A program made the translations under genes and the position numbers. This document shows positions 25,579 to 33,335 of a stretch of DNA of 64,000 bases, piece after piece. This DNA is from an uncultured Desulfobacter sp. (lineage in GTDB: Bacteria; Desulfobacterota; Desulfobacteria; Desulfobacterales; Desulfobacteraceae), in contig NZ_OY762229.1 of NCBI RefSeq assembly GCF_963665355.1, forward strand, positions 3,906,001-3,970,000, written 5' to 3'. Position 1 is the first letter of the stretch; the number at the start of each line of letters is the position of its first letter. The notes beneath the pieces are model-generated. The model did not search any database. It saw only the letters and a list, made by a program, of their open reading frames with translations, and was not told the origin of the DNA.

Positions 25579-26967
25579 ATGCAACAGGTGTTATCCATCA
25601 CGCCCATAGACGGACGTTATGCCCGCCTTACCGGCGTTCTTTCAAATATTTTCAGTGAATCCGGACTGATTCATCACCGGATTCATGTGGAACTTAAGTG
25701 GCTGAAGTTTTTAATTACGGATTTAAAGGTTCATGAGGTTGTACAGGGTGACCATGCTCTGGATTTATCAGGACTGGATATTTTGATAAATGATTTTAAT
25801 GAAGATTATGCGCTCAGAGTAAAGGAGATAGAGTCCAGGACCAATCATGATGTAAAAGCCGTGGAGTATTTTATAAAGGAGAAACTGGATGGGGCAGGGC
25901 TTTCTTCAATACGGGAATGGGTCCACTTTGCATGCACCTCCGAGGATATTAATAACACGGCTTACGGACTGATGCTTAAAAAAGGCAAGGCCCTGGTGGT
26001 GGACCTTCTTAAAACTTTTGTGGCAGAAATTGAGAAAAAAGCCCTGGAATATAAAAGCATTCCAATGATGTCCCGCACCCACGGGCAACCTGCCACCCCC
26101 ACAACCCCGGGAAAAGAGTTTGTCAATTTTGCCTGGCGCCTGAATCAGGAAATTGAGGTTTTGGAAAACTCTAAAATCCAGGCAAAAATTAATGGGGCCA
26201 CGGGCAATTACAATGCTCATGAATTTGCCTTTCCTGAAATTGACTGGATGGCTGCGTCCCAACGGTTTATCCGGGATTACCTGGGTCTTGAACCCATTCT
26301 ATTTACCACCCAGATAAATCCCAATACAGCCCTGTCCAGGGTTCTTCATGCCATGGTCCGGGCTGCGGCAGTAATGATTGATTTTGATCGAGACATGTGG
26401 GGGTATATCAGTTTAGGTTATTTCAAACAAAGGGTTAAAGAGGGCGAAACCGGATCATCCACAATGCCCCATAAGGTCAATCCCATTGATTTTGAGAACA
26501 GTGAAGGTAATATGGGGCTTGCCATTGCCATGCTGGATCACTTGGCGGTTAAACTTCAGAAATCCCGTTTCCAAAGAGATTTGACTGACAGCACAGTGTT
26601 ACGAAGTCTTGGTACGGTATTCGGGTATTTTACCATCGGGATGAAAAACGCCATAAAAGGTCTGTCAAAGGTGGATTTAAACCAGGCCGTGCTGGAAAAA
26701 GACCTTGACGACAACCCCGAACTTCTGGCCGAACCGTTTCAAACCGTCATGCGGGTTTACGGCGAGGATAATCCCTATGAACGCCTCAAAGACCTGACCC
26801 GGGGCAGAAAAATTCAGAAACAGGATTTGACCCGGTTTGTGGACGAACTTGAAAAGGTACCGCCCGAAGTCAAAGAACGCATGAGAAAGCTTTCCCCCCA
26901 GACATATCTGGGACTGGCTGAATCCCTGGTGGACTTGTATTTTAAAGAGAAATCAAAAAAGGATTAA
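25579..26967 (+). CDS. purB: Adenylosuccinate lyase
   Basis: Protein of 462 residues, close to the E. coli PurB length and sequence type. The fumarase/aspartase superfamily signature is SSTMPHKVNPIDFENSEGN (about 294-312); other motifs are SRTHGQPATPTTPGKE and TSEDINN. It cleaves SAICAR and adenylosuccinate, releasing fumarate, in purine synthesis. GGAGAG precedes the ATG. Confidence 0.97.
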   Translation: MQQVLSITPIDGRYARLTGVLSNIFSESGLIHHRIHVELKWLKFLITDLKVHEVVQGDHALDLSGLDILINDFNEDYALRVKEIESRTNHDVKAVEYFIKEKLDGAGLSSIREWVHFACTSEDINNTAYGLMLKKGKALVVDLLKTFVAEIEKKALEYKSIPMMSRTHGQPATPTTPGKEFVNFAWRLNQEIEVLENSKIQAKINGATGNYNAHEFAFPEIDWMAASQRFIRDYLGLEPILFTTQINPNTALSRVLHAMVRAAAVMIDFDRDMWGYISLGYFKQRVKEGETGSSTMPHKVNPIDFENSEGNMGLAIAMLDHLAVKLQKSRFQRDLTDSTVLRSLGTVFGYFTIGMKNAIKGLSKVDLNQAVLEKDLDDNPELLAEPFQTVMRVYGEDNPYERLKDLTRGRKIQKQDLTRFVDELEKVPPEVKERMRKLSPQTYLGLAESLVDLYFKEKSKKD

Positions 26968-27160
26968 CTGACGGTCATGGATTAACCTGACTATTCTATT
27001 GGTAGTGAGCTCAATCCAAAACAAAACGAACTGGCAATGGGGCAGGGGTAGCGAAACGAAATAGAGTGACATGATATTCGATGCCCCCTGTCATCCAAAC
27101 TGATCCCGATGATTTTTACAAAATCACTCACCAAGGCCTGGTATTAGAGTTAGGCCTCCC

Positions 27161-27460
27161 CTAATAAATAGACGGGGATTGTTTGGCATTAAAGCTGGAT
27201 AAGTACCAAGGCGCAGACTTGTACTTAAGACAACTCAGGCCTTTGGTTTCAAGGACATTCACTGCCAGGGAAAATGTATGATAATCAATATCGATATCTT
27301 CCCAGCCCAGATATTTGAGGCGTTTGCGGGCCTGGCAATAGGACATGTTGGGATTGACCAGAAAGGCGTTGGCTAAACTGCGGATAAAACCGGGGATTAA
27401 CGAAGCTTCCACCCCGTTTTCTATTAGTTTCTTCACTAATTTTTGATCAATAACAGTCAT
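27161..27460 (-). CDS. Hypothetical small protein (99 aa)
   Basis: I do not recognise a family. The protein is soluble and mixed alpha/beta: an N-terminal helix (DQKLVKKLIENGVEASLIPGFIRSLANAF), a middle segment with YCQARKRLKYLGWEDIDIDYHTFSLAV, and a short tail. GGTGA lies just upstream of the ATG, and codon use looks normal, so I take it as real. It is isolated between purB and a 479-base empty region. Confidence 0.55.
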   Translation of the reverse strand: MTVIDQKLVKKLIENGVEASLIPGFIRSLANAFLVNPNMSYCQARKRLKYLGWEDIDIDYHTFSLAVNVLETKGLSCLKYKSAPWYLSSFNAKQSPSIY

Positions 27461-27939
27461 TTGTCACCAGTACCTATCTGTCTAATACCTAATTCTGATT
27501 GGGCTGCTGTTGCTTTTCTCAATACACCTGGATTGATTAAATGCGCCAAGTGTCCAAAACCAATCGGAATCCCTACGATAGTTTAGAAAGAAAGTCAAGT
27601 CAAACCGGGTTAAGAATAATTAATATAATAATTGGAAATTTATTATCCAAAATTCGATGGTTTCACGAATTGTTGAATCTTAAAATTGAATTTTCCGGCG
27701 ATTTTCGTCTGATTCTTTATGGTTTTTCCATTAGAAGATGATTAGAGATATGGCCCGAGCGTGGAATATTCCAGGGTAAGTTTTCCTTTTTTTCTGGATG
27801 GGGTGATGTTACCTTAAGCATATGACAGCAATAACGTGCTTGAACCCCAAAAAAAACAAACCGTGAATGTAAATTTTCCCAGATCCATGGCAAAGATGGA
27901 GACGCTTTATGTTTAAACACTATACAGGATGCAGGATAA
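27461..27939. other. Intergenic region without recognised gene
   Basis: 479 bases between the 99-residue hypothetical gene (-) and amrA (+). Only short, AT-rich, non-homologous reading frames are visible. I see no RNA gene, repeat or clear promoter here; it may hold decayed sequence. Confidence 0.5.
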
Positions 27940-28503
27940 ATGATTAGCGATAAACAAGGGCAAATATTGTTGAAAATCGCACGCAACAGTATTGCCGAAA
28001 AACTCGGTCTTTATGTTGATAAAACACAGATTGATTTAAATCAACCTTTTCTGGAAGTTAAGCAGGGGGTGTTTGTAACCTTGCATAAAGATGGTGCTTT
28101 AAGGGGATGTATTGGTGTGATTGAACCGGTTGAATCGTTGAAAACAGGTGTTGCGAATACTGCAAAACTGGCTGCGTTCAAAGATTTTCGATTTGCGCCT
28201 CTGGCCAGGGAGGAGTTTGATCAGGTGGATCTGGAGATCAGTCTTTTGTCCAGGCCTGAAAAATTTGAATATAGTTCTGCAAAAGAGTTGATCCAGGGAC
28301 TTGAGCCATTCAGGGATGGCGTTATCATAGAAAAAGGAAGCAACCGGGCCACCTTTCTTCCCCAGGTTTGGAATCAATTGCCTGATACGGCTTCCTTTTT
28401 ATCCCAGTTGTGCATCAAAGCCGGACTTGATGCCGATGAATGGACCAAAGGCAGTCTGGATGTTCAGACTTACCGGGTTCATTTGTTTTGTGAAAAAAAA
28501 TAG
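27940..28503 (+). CDS. amrA: AmmeMemoRadiSam system protein A (AMMECR1 domain)
   Basis: Protein of 187 residues covering one AMMECR1 domain, with the family motif LRGCIGVIEP (about 53-62), FRFAPLAREEF and ATFLPQVW. In many prokaryotes this protein sits with a Memo-like dioxygenase (AmrB) and a radical SAM protein (AmrS); neither is adjacent here. Its reaction is not established. Confidence 0.85.
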   Translation: MISDKQGQILLKIARNSIAEKLGLYVDKTQIDLNQPFLEVKQGVFVTLHKDGALRGCIGVIEPVESLKTGVANTAKLAAFKDFRFAPLAREEFDQVDLEISLLSRPEKFEYSSAKELIQGLEPFRDGVIIEKGSNRATFLPQVWNQLPDTASFLSQLCIKAGLDADEWTKGSLDVQTYRVHLFCEKK

Positions 28504-28524
28504 GGCAGGGTGCAAAAATAATTT

Positions 28525-28791
28525 ATGTTGATAGATCAGGAATTGTTAGAAGTTATTCTTTCCATTAAAAATATGAATGAACTGGAGCATTTTTTTGAAG
28601 AAATTTTTACACCGGCAGAACTTTCAGATCTTTCTTTGCGATGGAAGCTTTTAAAGGATCTGCATGCGGGCATGACCCAGCGCAAAATTGCAGAAAAATA
28701 CGGCATCAGTCTGTGTAAAATAACACGGGGCTCAAAAGTGCTGAAAAAAAAGGGCTCTGTTTCATTTAAAGTGCTGGATTCAAGGAATTGA
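28525..28791 (+). CDS. TrpR-like (YerC/Trp repressor family) regulator
   Basis: Protein of 88 residues, all helical. FTPAELSDLSLRWKLLKDL, then the helix-turn-helix MTQRKIAEKYGISLCKITRGSKVLKK, matches the Trp-repressor fold; E. coli TrpR has the comparable SQRELKNELG...ITRGSN. It lies 21 bases after amrA. No trp genes are nearby, so its target is unknown. It converges with the NUDIX gene, overlapping by 26 bases. Confidence 0.82.
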   Translation: MLIDQELLEVILSIKNMNELEHFFEEIFTPAELSDLSLRWKLLKDLHAGMTQRKIAEKYGISLCKITRGSKVLKKKGSVSFKVLDSRN

Positions 28792-29389
28792 CAAGTTCCA
28801 GGGCCAGCTCGGACCACAGCTCCATATTCAGTTTCCACAATGTCTTTGTCTCGTGCCAGGTAAAGCTGTGCAATTCATCTCCAGGCAGATAACCTTCCGG
28901 ATTTTGTGTCCGGATCAGAAATACGGCCCCCATGTGAACGCTGCCTACAGGGGTGATATCTTCACTGATAATTCCTATGAATTCAGTGGTGTCATCTGGT
29001 TCTTGCCTGGTGAGTTCCTCATTTAGTTCCCTTTGCATGCCGTTTTGTAAAATATTTTCAAAACGGTCAGAGTCCATGGCCTGATCCCCGGGATTGATAT
29101 GACCTCCGATTCCGATGGACCACAGGTCGTGGAGACGTTTTTCACTGCCCTGTCTGTTGTAGGCTGCAGTCATGTTGCCGTCGACCGTCTGTAGAACAAT
29201 ATAAGGGATGATCTGTTTTTTTTGCCTGTCTTCTTCGGCAACGCCACGACGGACAAAGGAAAATCCTGCTTTGGTACATGTGGCGGCAAATGTTGAAAAG
29301 TCCATGGGCAGGACGGTTCTCTGGGTTACCCATGATGGCGGGAGCGTTTCACGGTCAATGCACAAGACCTGTTCCTGTTCTTTGCTCAT
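28766..29389 (-). CDS. NUDIX-family predicted phosphoesterase
   Basis: About 207 residues. The Nudix-like region is GIGGHINPGDQ...MQRELNEEL, with about ten extra residues between the glycine and REL-EEL parts, a layout seen in the COG4112-type predicted phosphoesterases. ATG 29389 is chosen; one lies 12 bases upstream. The substrate is unknown. Its 3' end overlaps the 3' end of the TrpR-like gene on the other strand. Confidence 0.75.
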   Translation of the reverse strand: MSKEQEQVLCIDRETLPPSWVTQRTVLPMDFSTFAATCTKAGFSFVRRGVAEEDRQKKQIIPYIVLQTVDGNMTAAYNRQGSEKRLHDLWSIGIGGHINPGDQAMDSDRFENILQNGMQRELNEELTRQEPDDTTEFIGIISEDITPVGSVHMGAVFLIRTQNPEGYLPGDELHSFTWHETKTLWKLNMELWSELALELVNSLNPAL

Positions 29390-29621
29390 AAACAATCTCA
29401 ATTTTATTTTAATGGTGGGCCGCAGGTGGCATCATTCATCCCGAAGATCTCTCCGGATACACAGTTTAGTGTTCTAATTTCTGCGCCAGTTTCCATGGCC
29501 TTTTTTTTTTGTCTGTGGTATGTGATGTCTGTTTTTATTAAAGGATTGAAGGGGAAATAATGCATTTATATTTGAAAAGTAATCTGGTGTACAAAAAAGA
29601 TTTTTTACAAGGGGTTAAATG

Positions 29622-29696
29622 TGGAGCGGGAAACGGGATTTGAACCCGCGACTTCGACCTTGGCAAGGTCGCACTCTACCACTGAGTTATTCCCGC
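29622..29696 (-). tRNA. tRNA-Gly (anticodon GCC)
   Basis: A full cloverleaf with encoded CCA. The acceptor is GCGGGAA/TTCCCGC, the D arm is CTCAGTGGTAGAG, the anticodon arm is CGACC-TTGCCAA-GGTCG with GCC at the tip, and the T arm is GCGGG-TTCAAAT-CCCGT. It has its own promoter at 29716-29744. Confidence 0.98.
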
Positions 29697-29715
29697 TCAG
29701 CTGAAAGGCGACATA

Positions 29716-29744
29716 TTTCTATAAAATATCCTGCACATTGTCAA
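29716..29744 (-). promoter_or_regulatory. Predicted promoter for tRNA-Gly
   Basis: Minus strand TTGACA (29739-29744), spacer of exactly 17 bases, then TAGAAA (29716-29721), 19 bases before the tRNA 5' end. Confidence 0.7.
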
Positions 29745-29802
29745 GTAAAGATTTAATTTTTTCTCAAAAAAAAACTTTAACTATACAGGTGATGAACAAA
29801 AA

Positions 29803-30795
29803 ATGAGTTTGGGAAATGTTTTGGTTACCGGCGGTGGCGGCTTTCTGGGCAAGGTTTTGGTGAAAAAACTTGTGGATAAGGGGGAAAATGTTTTTTCGTT
29901 TTCCCGGTCCCGGTACGTGGAACTGGATAATCTGGGTGTTTCCCAGATCCAGGGGGACCTTGCCGATGCCGATGCTGTGACCGCTGCCTTAAATGATATT
30001 GATACTGTGTTTCATACGGCAGCAAAACCTGGTATCTGGGGCGCCTATGATGAATATTTTCGGATTAATGTCACAGGAACCGCAAATGTCATTGAGGCCT
30101 GCATGAAAAATAAGGTTGGGAAGCTGATTTACACCAGTTCGCCTTCTGTGGTGTTTGATGATAGAGACATGCAGGGTGTCAACGAGTCGGTTCCCTATCC
30201 GGACAGATATCTGGCGCCTTATCCCGAAACCAAGGCGCTCGCGGAAAAAGAGGTCATTAAAGCTGCGGGGCAGGGGCTTTGTGTAATTATTCTGCGTCCC
30301 CATCTGATATGGGGGCCGGAAGATAATCATCTGGTGCCGGGCATTATCAGCAGGGCTTCACGGCTGAAGATCATTGGTCCGGATACAGACCTTGTGGATA
30401 CGATTTATGTGGAGAATGCCGCCGACGCCCATATTCTGGCTGCTGAAAAGCTATCCCAAAATCCATCCTTGTCCGGCAATATATATTTTATAAGCCAGGA
30501 TGAGCCCATGTCCAAATGGACCATGGCCAACGCGTTTCTGGCTGCCGCAGGCCTGCCACCCATTAAAGGGCATGTGTCAGGAAGAACCGCTTATGCGGCC
30601 GGCTGGCTCTTTGAGATTATTTATAAGGCCTTTGGCATTAAAAAAGATCCGCCCATGACCCGGTTTGCCGCAAAGGAACTTGCCACGTCCCACTGGTTTG
30701 ATATCAGCCGTGCAAAAAAGGATCTGGGTTATACGTCAAAGATATCCACCGAGGAAGGCTTAAAACGACTGAAGGAATGGTTGAGTCGGAAATGA
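29803..30795 (+). CDS. NAD-dependent epimerase / 3-beta-HSD-type reductase
   Basis: Protein of 330 residues, extended short-chain dehydrogenase. The cofactor motif is VTGGGGFLGKVLVKKL (8-23), the catalytic YxxxK is YPETKALAEK (about 146) with an upstream YTSSPSVVF, and later PHLIWGPEDNHLVPGI. The sequence resembles the 3-beta-hydroxysteroid dehydrogenase/OleD branch (2-alkyl-3-oxoalkanoate reductase). No olefin synthesis genes are adjacent, so the substrate is open. AGGTGATG lies upstream. Its stop overlaps the next start (ATGA). Confidence 0.82.
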   Translation: MSLGNVLVTGGGGFLGKVLVKKLVDKGENVFSFSRSRYVELDNLGVSQIQGDLADADAVTAALNDIDTVFHTAAKPGIWGAYDEYFRINVTGTANVIEACMKNKVGKLIYTSSPSVVFDDRDMQGVNESVPYPDRYLAPYPETKALAEKEVIKAAGQGLCVIILRPHLIWGPEDNHLVPGIISRASRLKIIGPDTDLVDTIYVENAADAHILAAEKLSQNPSLSGNIYFISQDEPMSKWTMANAFLAAAGLPPIKGHVSGRTAYAAGWLFEIIYKAFGIKKDPPMTRFAAKELATSHWFDISRAKKDLGYTSKISTEEGLKRLKEWLSRK

Positions 30796-32072
30796 AGCCC
30801 AAGCTTTTTTTTACCTTTTCACTGGTTCAATTTCGGACCAAGGTCATCCGGGTTCTTTACAGAGCTGCCAGGGGATATCAACGCAACAGCTGTGCTTTGA
30901 GGGCGTCGGCCTTGAGCCTTTACACCCTTTTCAGCATAGTGCCTGTGATGGCCATGGCCTTTGGTATTGCCAAAGGATTTGGATTCCAGCAGTTCCTTGA
31001 GGCAGAGGTACTGTCTTTGTTTGAAGGCCGTGAGGAGATTGTCCAAAGTATCCTGGTTTTTTCCAACAATTTGCTGGAAAAAACCCAGGGCGGCTTAATG
31101 GCCGTTCTTGGTGTTCTGCTGTTGCTATACTCTTTGATTAAACTGATGTTTCATATCGAAGGCACGTTCAACCTGATCTGGTGGGTCAGGGACGGCAGGC
31201 CATTGATAAGAAAGCTCACCGACTATCTGACCATTGCCCTGGCCGCAGGTCTGTTGGGCATTTTGTCCGGATCCGTGAATCTGTTCATGATTCCCCGCCT
31301 GGAATCTTTCTGGGCCTATCTTGGGGTTCCCATCGACATTAAAGGAATTATCTCATTTTTTTTCAGCGTGGTGCCCTATGTCGTTACCTGGTCATTGTTC
31401 ATGTTTTTTTATATGATTATGCCCCATAAAAAAGTGGATTTCAGGGCGGCCGGGGTGGGGGCGGTATTTGCCGGGACCCTGTTTCAGGTCATCCAGACCA
31501 CTTTTTTAAAGTTTCAGGTTTTTGTCACGGGTTACAATGCCATCTATGGCAGTTTTTCCGCATTACCCATGTTTCTGATCTGGTTGCAGATTTCCTGGGG
31601 GGTGCTTCTTTACGGGGCAGAAATTTCATTTGAGTGGGAAAATACCGAAAATGCAAAGACCCCGGATCTGACTTTAAATGCCATGAGCATTCGGGCCAGA
31701 AAACTTGCCATGCTGGAGATAGTCAAAGGATGTGTCCAGCGCTTTGCCGAAAAAAAGCCTCCTGCAACAGATGTTATCATTGCACGGGAGCTCAATCTGC
31801 CTTTAACCATTGTGCACTATCTTCTGGAATCTTTGATGTCCGCAGGTATTTTGTACTCAGTTCGTCTTGACGGCAATACCACCGGATATACCCCAGCCAT
31901 GGACATTGAATGTTTGAGTATCATGGATGTGCTTTGTGCCTTGGAGCACCAGGGGGACGCAAAGGCGTACATGCCGGGAACCCTGTTGACCCAGGCCTTA
32001 GAGGACAGTCTGGAGACGTTTGACAGGGCGGCCCGGACATCTAATGGAGAGCGATTGATAAAAGATATTTAA
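30792..32072 (+). CDS. YihY/virulence factor BrkB family membrane protein
   Basis: About 426 residues. The start at 30792 shares ATGA with the previous stop; an in-frame ATG 15 bases upstream is the alternative. The N-terminal two thirds hold about six membrane helices with family motifs RASALSLYTLFSIVPVMAM and WLQISWGVLLYGAEISFEWE. The C-terminal 140 residues are a soluble winged-helix-like extension (PPATDVIIARELNLPLTIVHYLLESLMSAGIL). Function is unknown; the old name RNase BN is wrong for this family. Confidence 0.85.
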   Translation: MKPKLFFTFSLVQFRTKVIRVLYRAARGYQRNSCALRASALSLYTLFSIVPVMAMAFGIAKGFGFQQFLEAEVLSLFEGREEIVQSILVFSNNLLEKTQGGLMAVLGVLLLLYSLIKLMFHIEGTFNLIWWVRDGRPLIRKLTDYLTIALAAGLLGILSGSVNLFMIPRLESFWAYLGVPIDIKGIISFFFSVVPYVVTWSLFMFFYMIMPHKKVDFRAAGVGAVFAGTLFQVIQTTFLKFQVFVTGYNAIYGSFSALPMFLIWLQISWGVLLYGAEISFEWENTENAKTPDLTLNAMSIRARKLAMLEIVKGCVQRFAEKKPPATDVIIARELNLPLTIVHYLLESLMSAGILYSVRLDGNTTGYTPAMDIECLSIMDVLCALEHQGDAKAYMPGTLLTQALEDSLETFDRAARTSNGERLIKDI

Positions 32073-32099
32073 AAATCCGTCAAGTCAGAACCAGCTATA

Positions 32100-32495
32100 T
32101 TAATGAAACCGGGTTATATTGATGCTGCCATTGGCCATCATCTCATCAAGTTTTCTTCGTAAGAAGCGTTTAAACGCGTTTCTGGTGGGGGGGTATAACA
32201 ACAAAAGCCCGGCGGTATCCGTTAAAAGTCCGGGCGTAATGAGCACCAGTCCGGCGATGAGAATTATAAAGGCGTCCAGCAGTTCTTCGGTGGGCATAAT
32301 CCCCTGGTTTAAACTCTGGCGAACCTTTATCATGGTATTAAGTCCTTCCATCCGGGCAAGGTAAGCACCGAGGAATCCGGTGATAATAACCAGCATGACA
32401 GTATTGAAGCCTCCGATAATACCGCCAAGATGGATAAGAATGTATAATTCAGCAACCGGGATCAGTGTAAAACATAAAAACAGTTTGAGTAGCAT
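32100..32495 (-). CDS. fxsA: FxsA family membrane protein
   Basis: Protein of 131 residues with hydrophobic helices at about 4-25, 28-45 and 75-95, and motifs LFLCFTLIPVAELYILI and LITPGLLTDTAGLLLLYPPTR typical of FxsA. In E. coli FxsA reduces F-exclusion of phage T7; its cellular role is unclear. Last gene of the minus-strand run. Confidence 0.9.
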   Translation of the reverse strand: MLLKLFLCFTLIPVAELYILIHLGGIIGGFNTVMLVIITGFLGAYLARMEGLNTMIKVRQSLNQGIMPTEELLDAFIILIAGLVLITPGLLTDTAGLLLLYPPTRNAFKRFLRRKLDEMMANGSINITRFH

Positions 32496-32606
32496 ATATC
32501 ACTCCTTGTTTTAACGTATCTTAATTTAACGTGTCTTAATTTAACGTATCTGAGGGGATAATGGCTATGAACCCGGGGTTGTCAAGACTGAAAAACAATA
32601 CATTGT

Positions 32607-33335
32607 TCATACGGCATGGGCAACACAGCTCGGGGAGACCCCCAAAAGATGTCGTCCTGCCTGCCACAGACTGCCCGGTACGTCTTTATCAAGGCTGTGC
32701 TTTAAGATGTCAAGAAACAGATCCCTGGTTATTTCCTGGGCCCCCATGCGCAGCAGATGGCCGGAGGTGACCTGGCAGTCAATCATCCCAAATCCCTGGC
32801 TGTCAAGCTCCTGGGCCAAAGCCACAAGTGCCACCTTGGAGGCATCGGGTACAAGGGAAAACATGGATTCACCGAAAAATGTTTTTCCCATGCAGATCCC
32901 ATACAGGCCTCCCACCAGCCGGTCACCCTGCCAGGCCTCAACGGAGTGGGCAAATCCCATTTTGTGCAAGGTGATATATGCATCAATCATCTCATTCACA
33001 AGCCAGGTACCTTCAGGTTTATTCTGCCTGGGCTGTGAACAGGCCACAATGGTCTGTTCAAACGCCGTGTTGATCCTGATGGAGAAACACGCCTTTCGAA
33101 TGGTTTTTTTTAAGCTTTTTGACACCCTGATTCTGGAGGGAAAAAGCACCAGCCGGGGATCGGGGGACCACCATAAAATGGGCTCACAGTCTGAAAACCA
33201 GGGAAAAATACCATTTCGGTATGCCAGGATCAAACGCTTTGCACAAAGGTCCCCCCCAATACACAACAATCCGTCGGACCGCGCCAGCCAGGCCGGCGGG
33301 AATTCAATTGATTCAGACAATCTGAAAAGGGGCAT
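32607..33335 (-). CDS. aat: Leucyl/phenylalanyl-tRNA--protein transferase
   Basis: Protein of 242 residues with the family motifs YRNGIFPWFSDCEPILWWSPDPR, GTWLVNEMIDAYITLHKMGFAHSVEAW, GGLYGICMGKTFFGESMFS and DCQVTSGHLLRMGA. It transfers Leu or Phe from tRNA to N-terminal Arg/Lys, creating N-degrons. It is coupled to clpA by a TGATG overlap, so substrate marking and destruction are encoded together. Confidence 0.97.
   Translation of the reverse strand: MPLFRLSESIEFPPAWLARSDGLLCIGGDLCAKRLILAYRNGIFPWFSDCEPILWWSPDPRLVLFPSRIRVSKSLKKTIRKACFSIRINTAFEQTIVACSQPRQNKPEGTWLVNEMIDAYITLHKMGFAHSVEAWQGDRLVGGLYGICMGKTFFGESMFSLVPDASKVALVALAQELDSQGFGMIDCQVTSGHLLRMGAQEITRDLFLDILKHSLDKDVPGSLWQAGRHLLGVSPSCVAHAV

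Noticed and set aside
27051-27160. Inverted repeats GGGGCA/TGCCCC and AGGCCT/AGGCCT after purB, considered as a terminator.
   Set aside because: Loops are long or stems short, and no U run follows on the plus strand.
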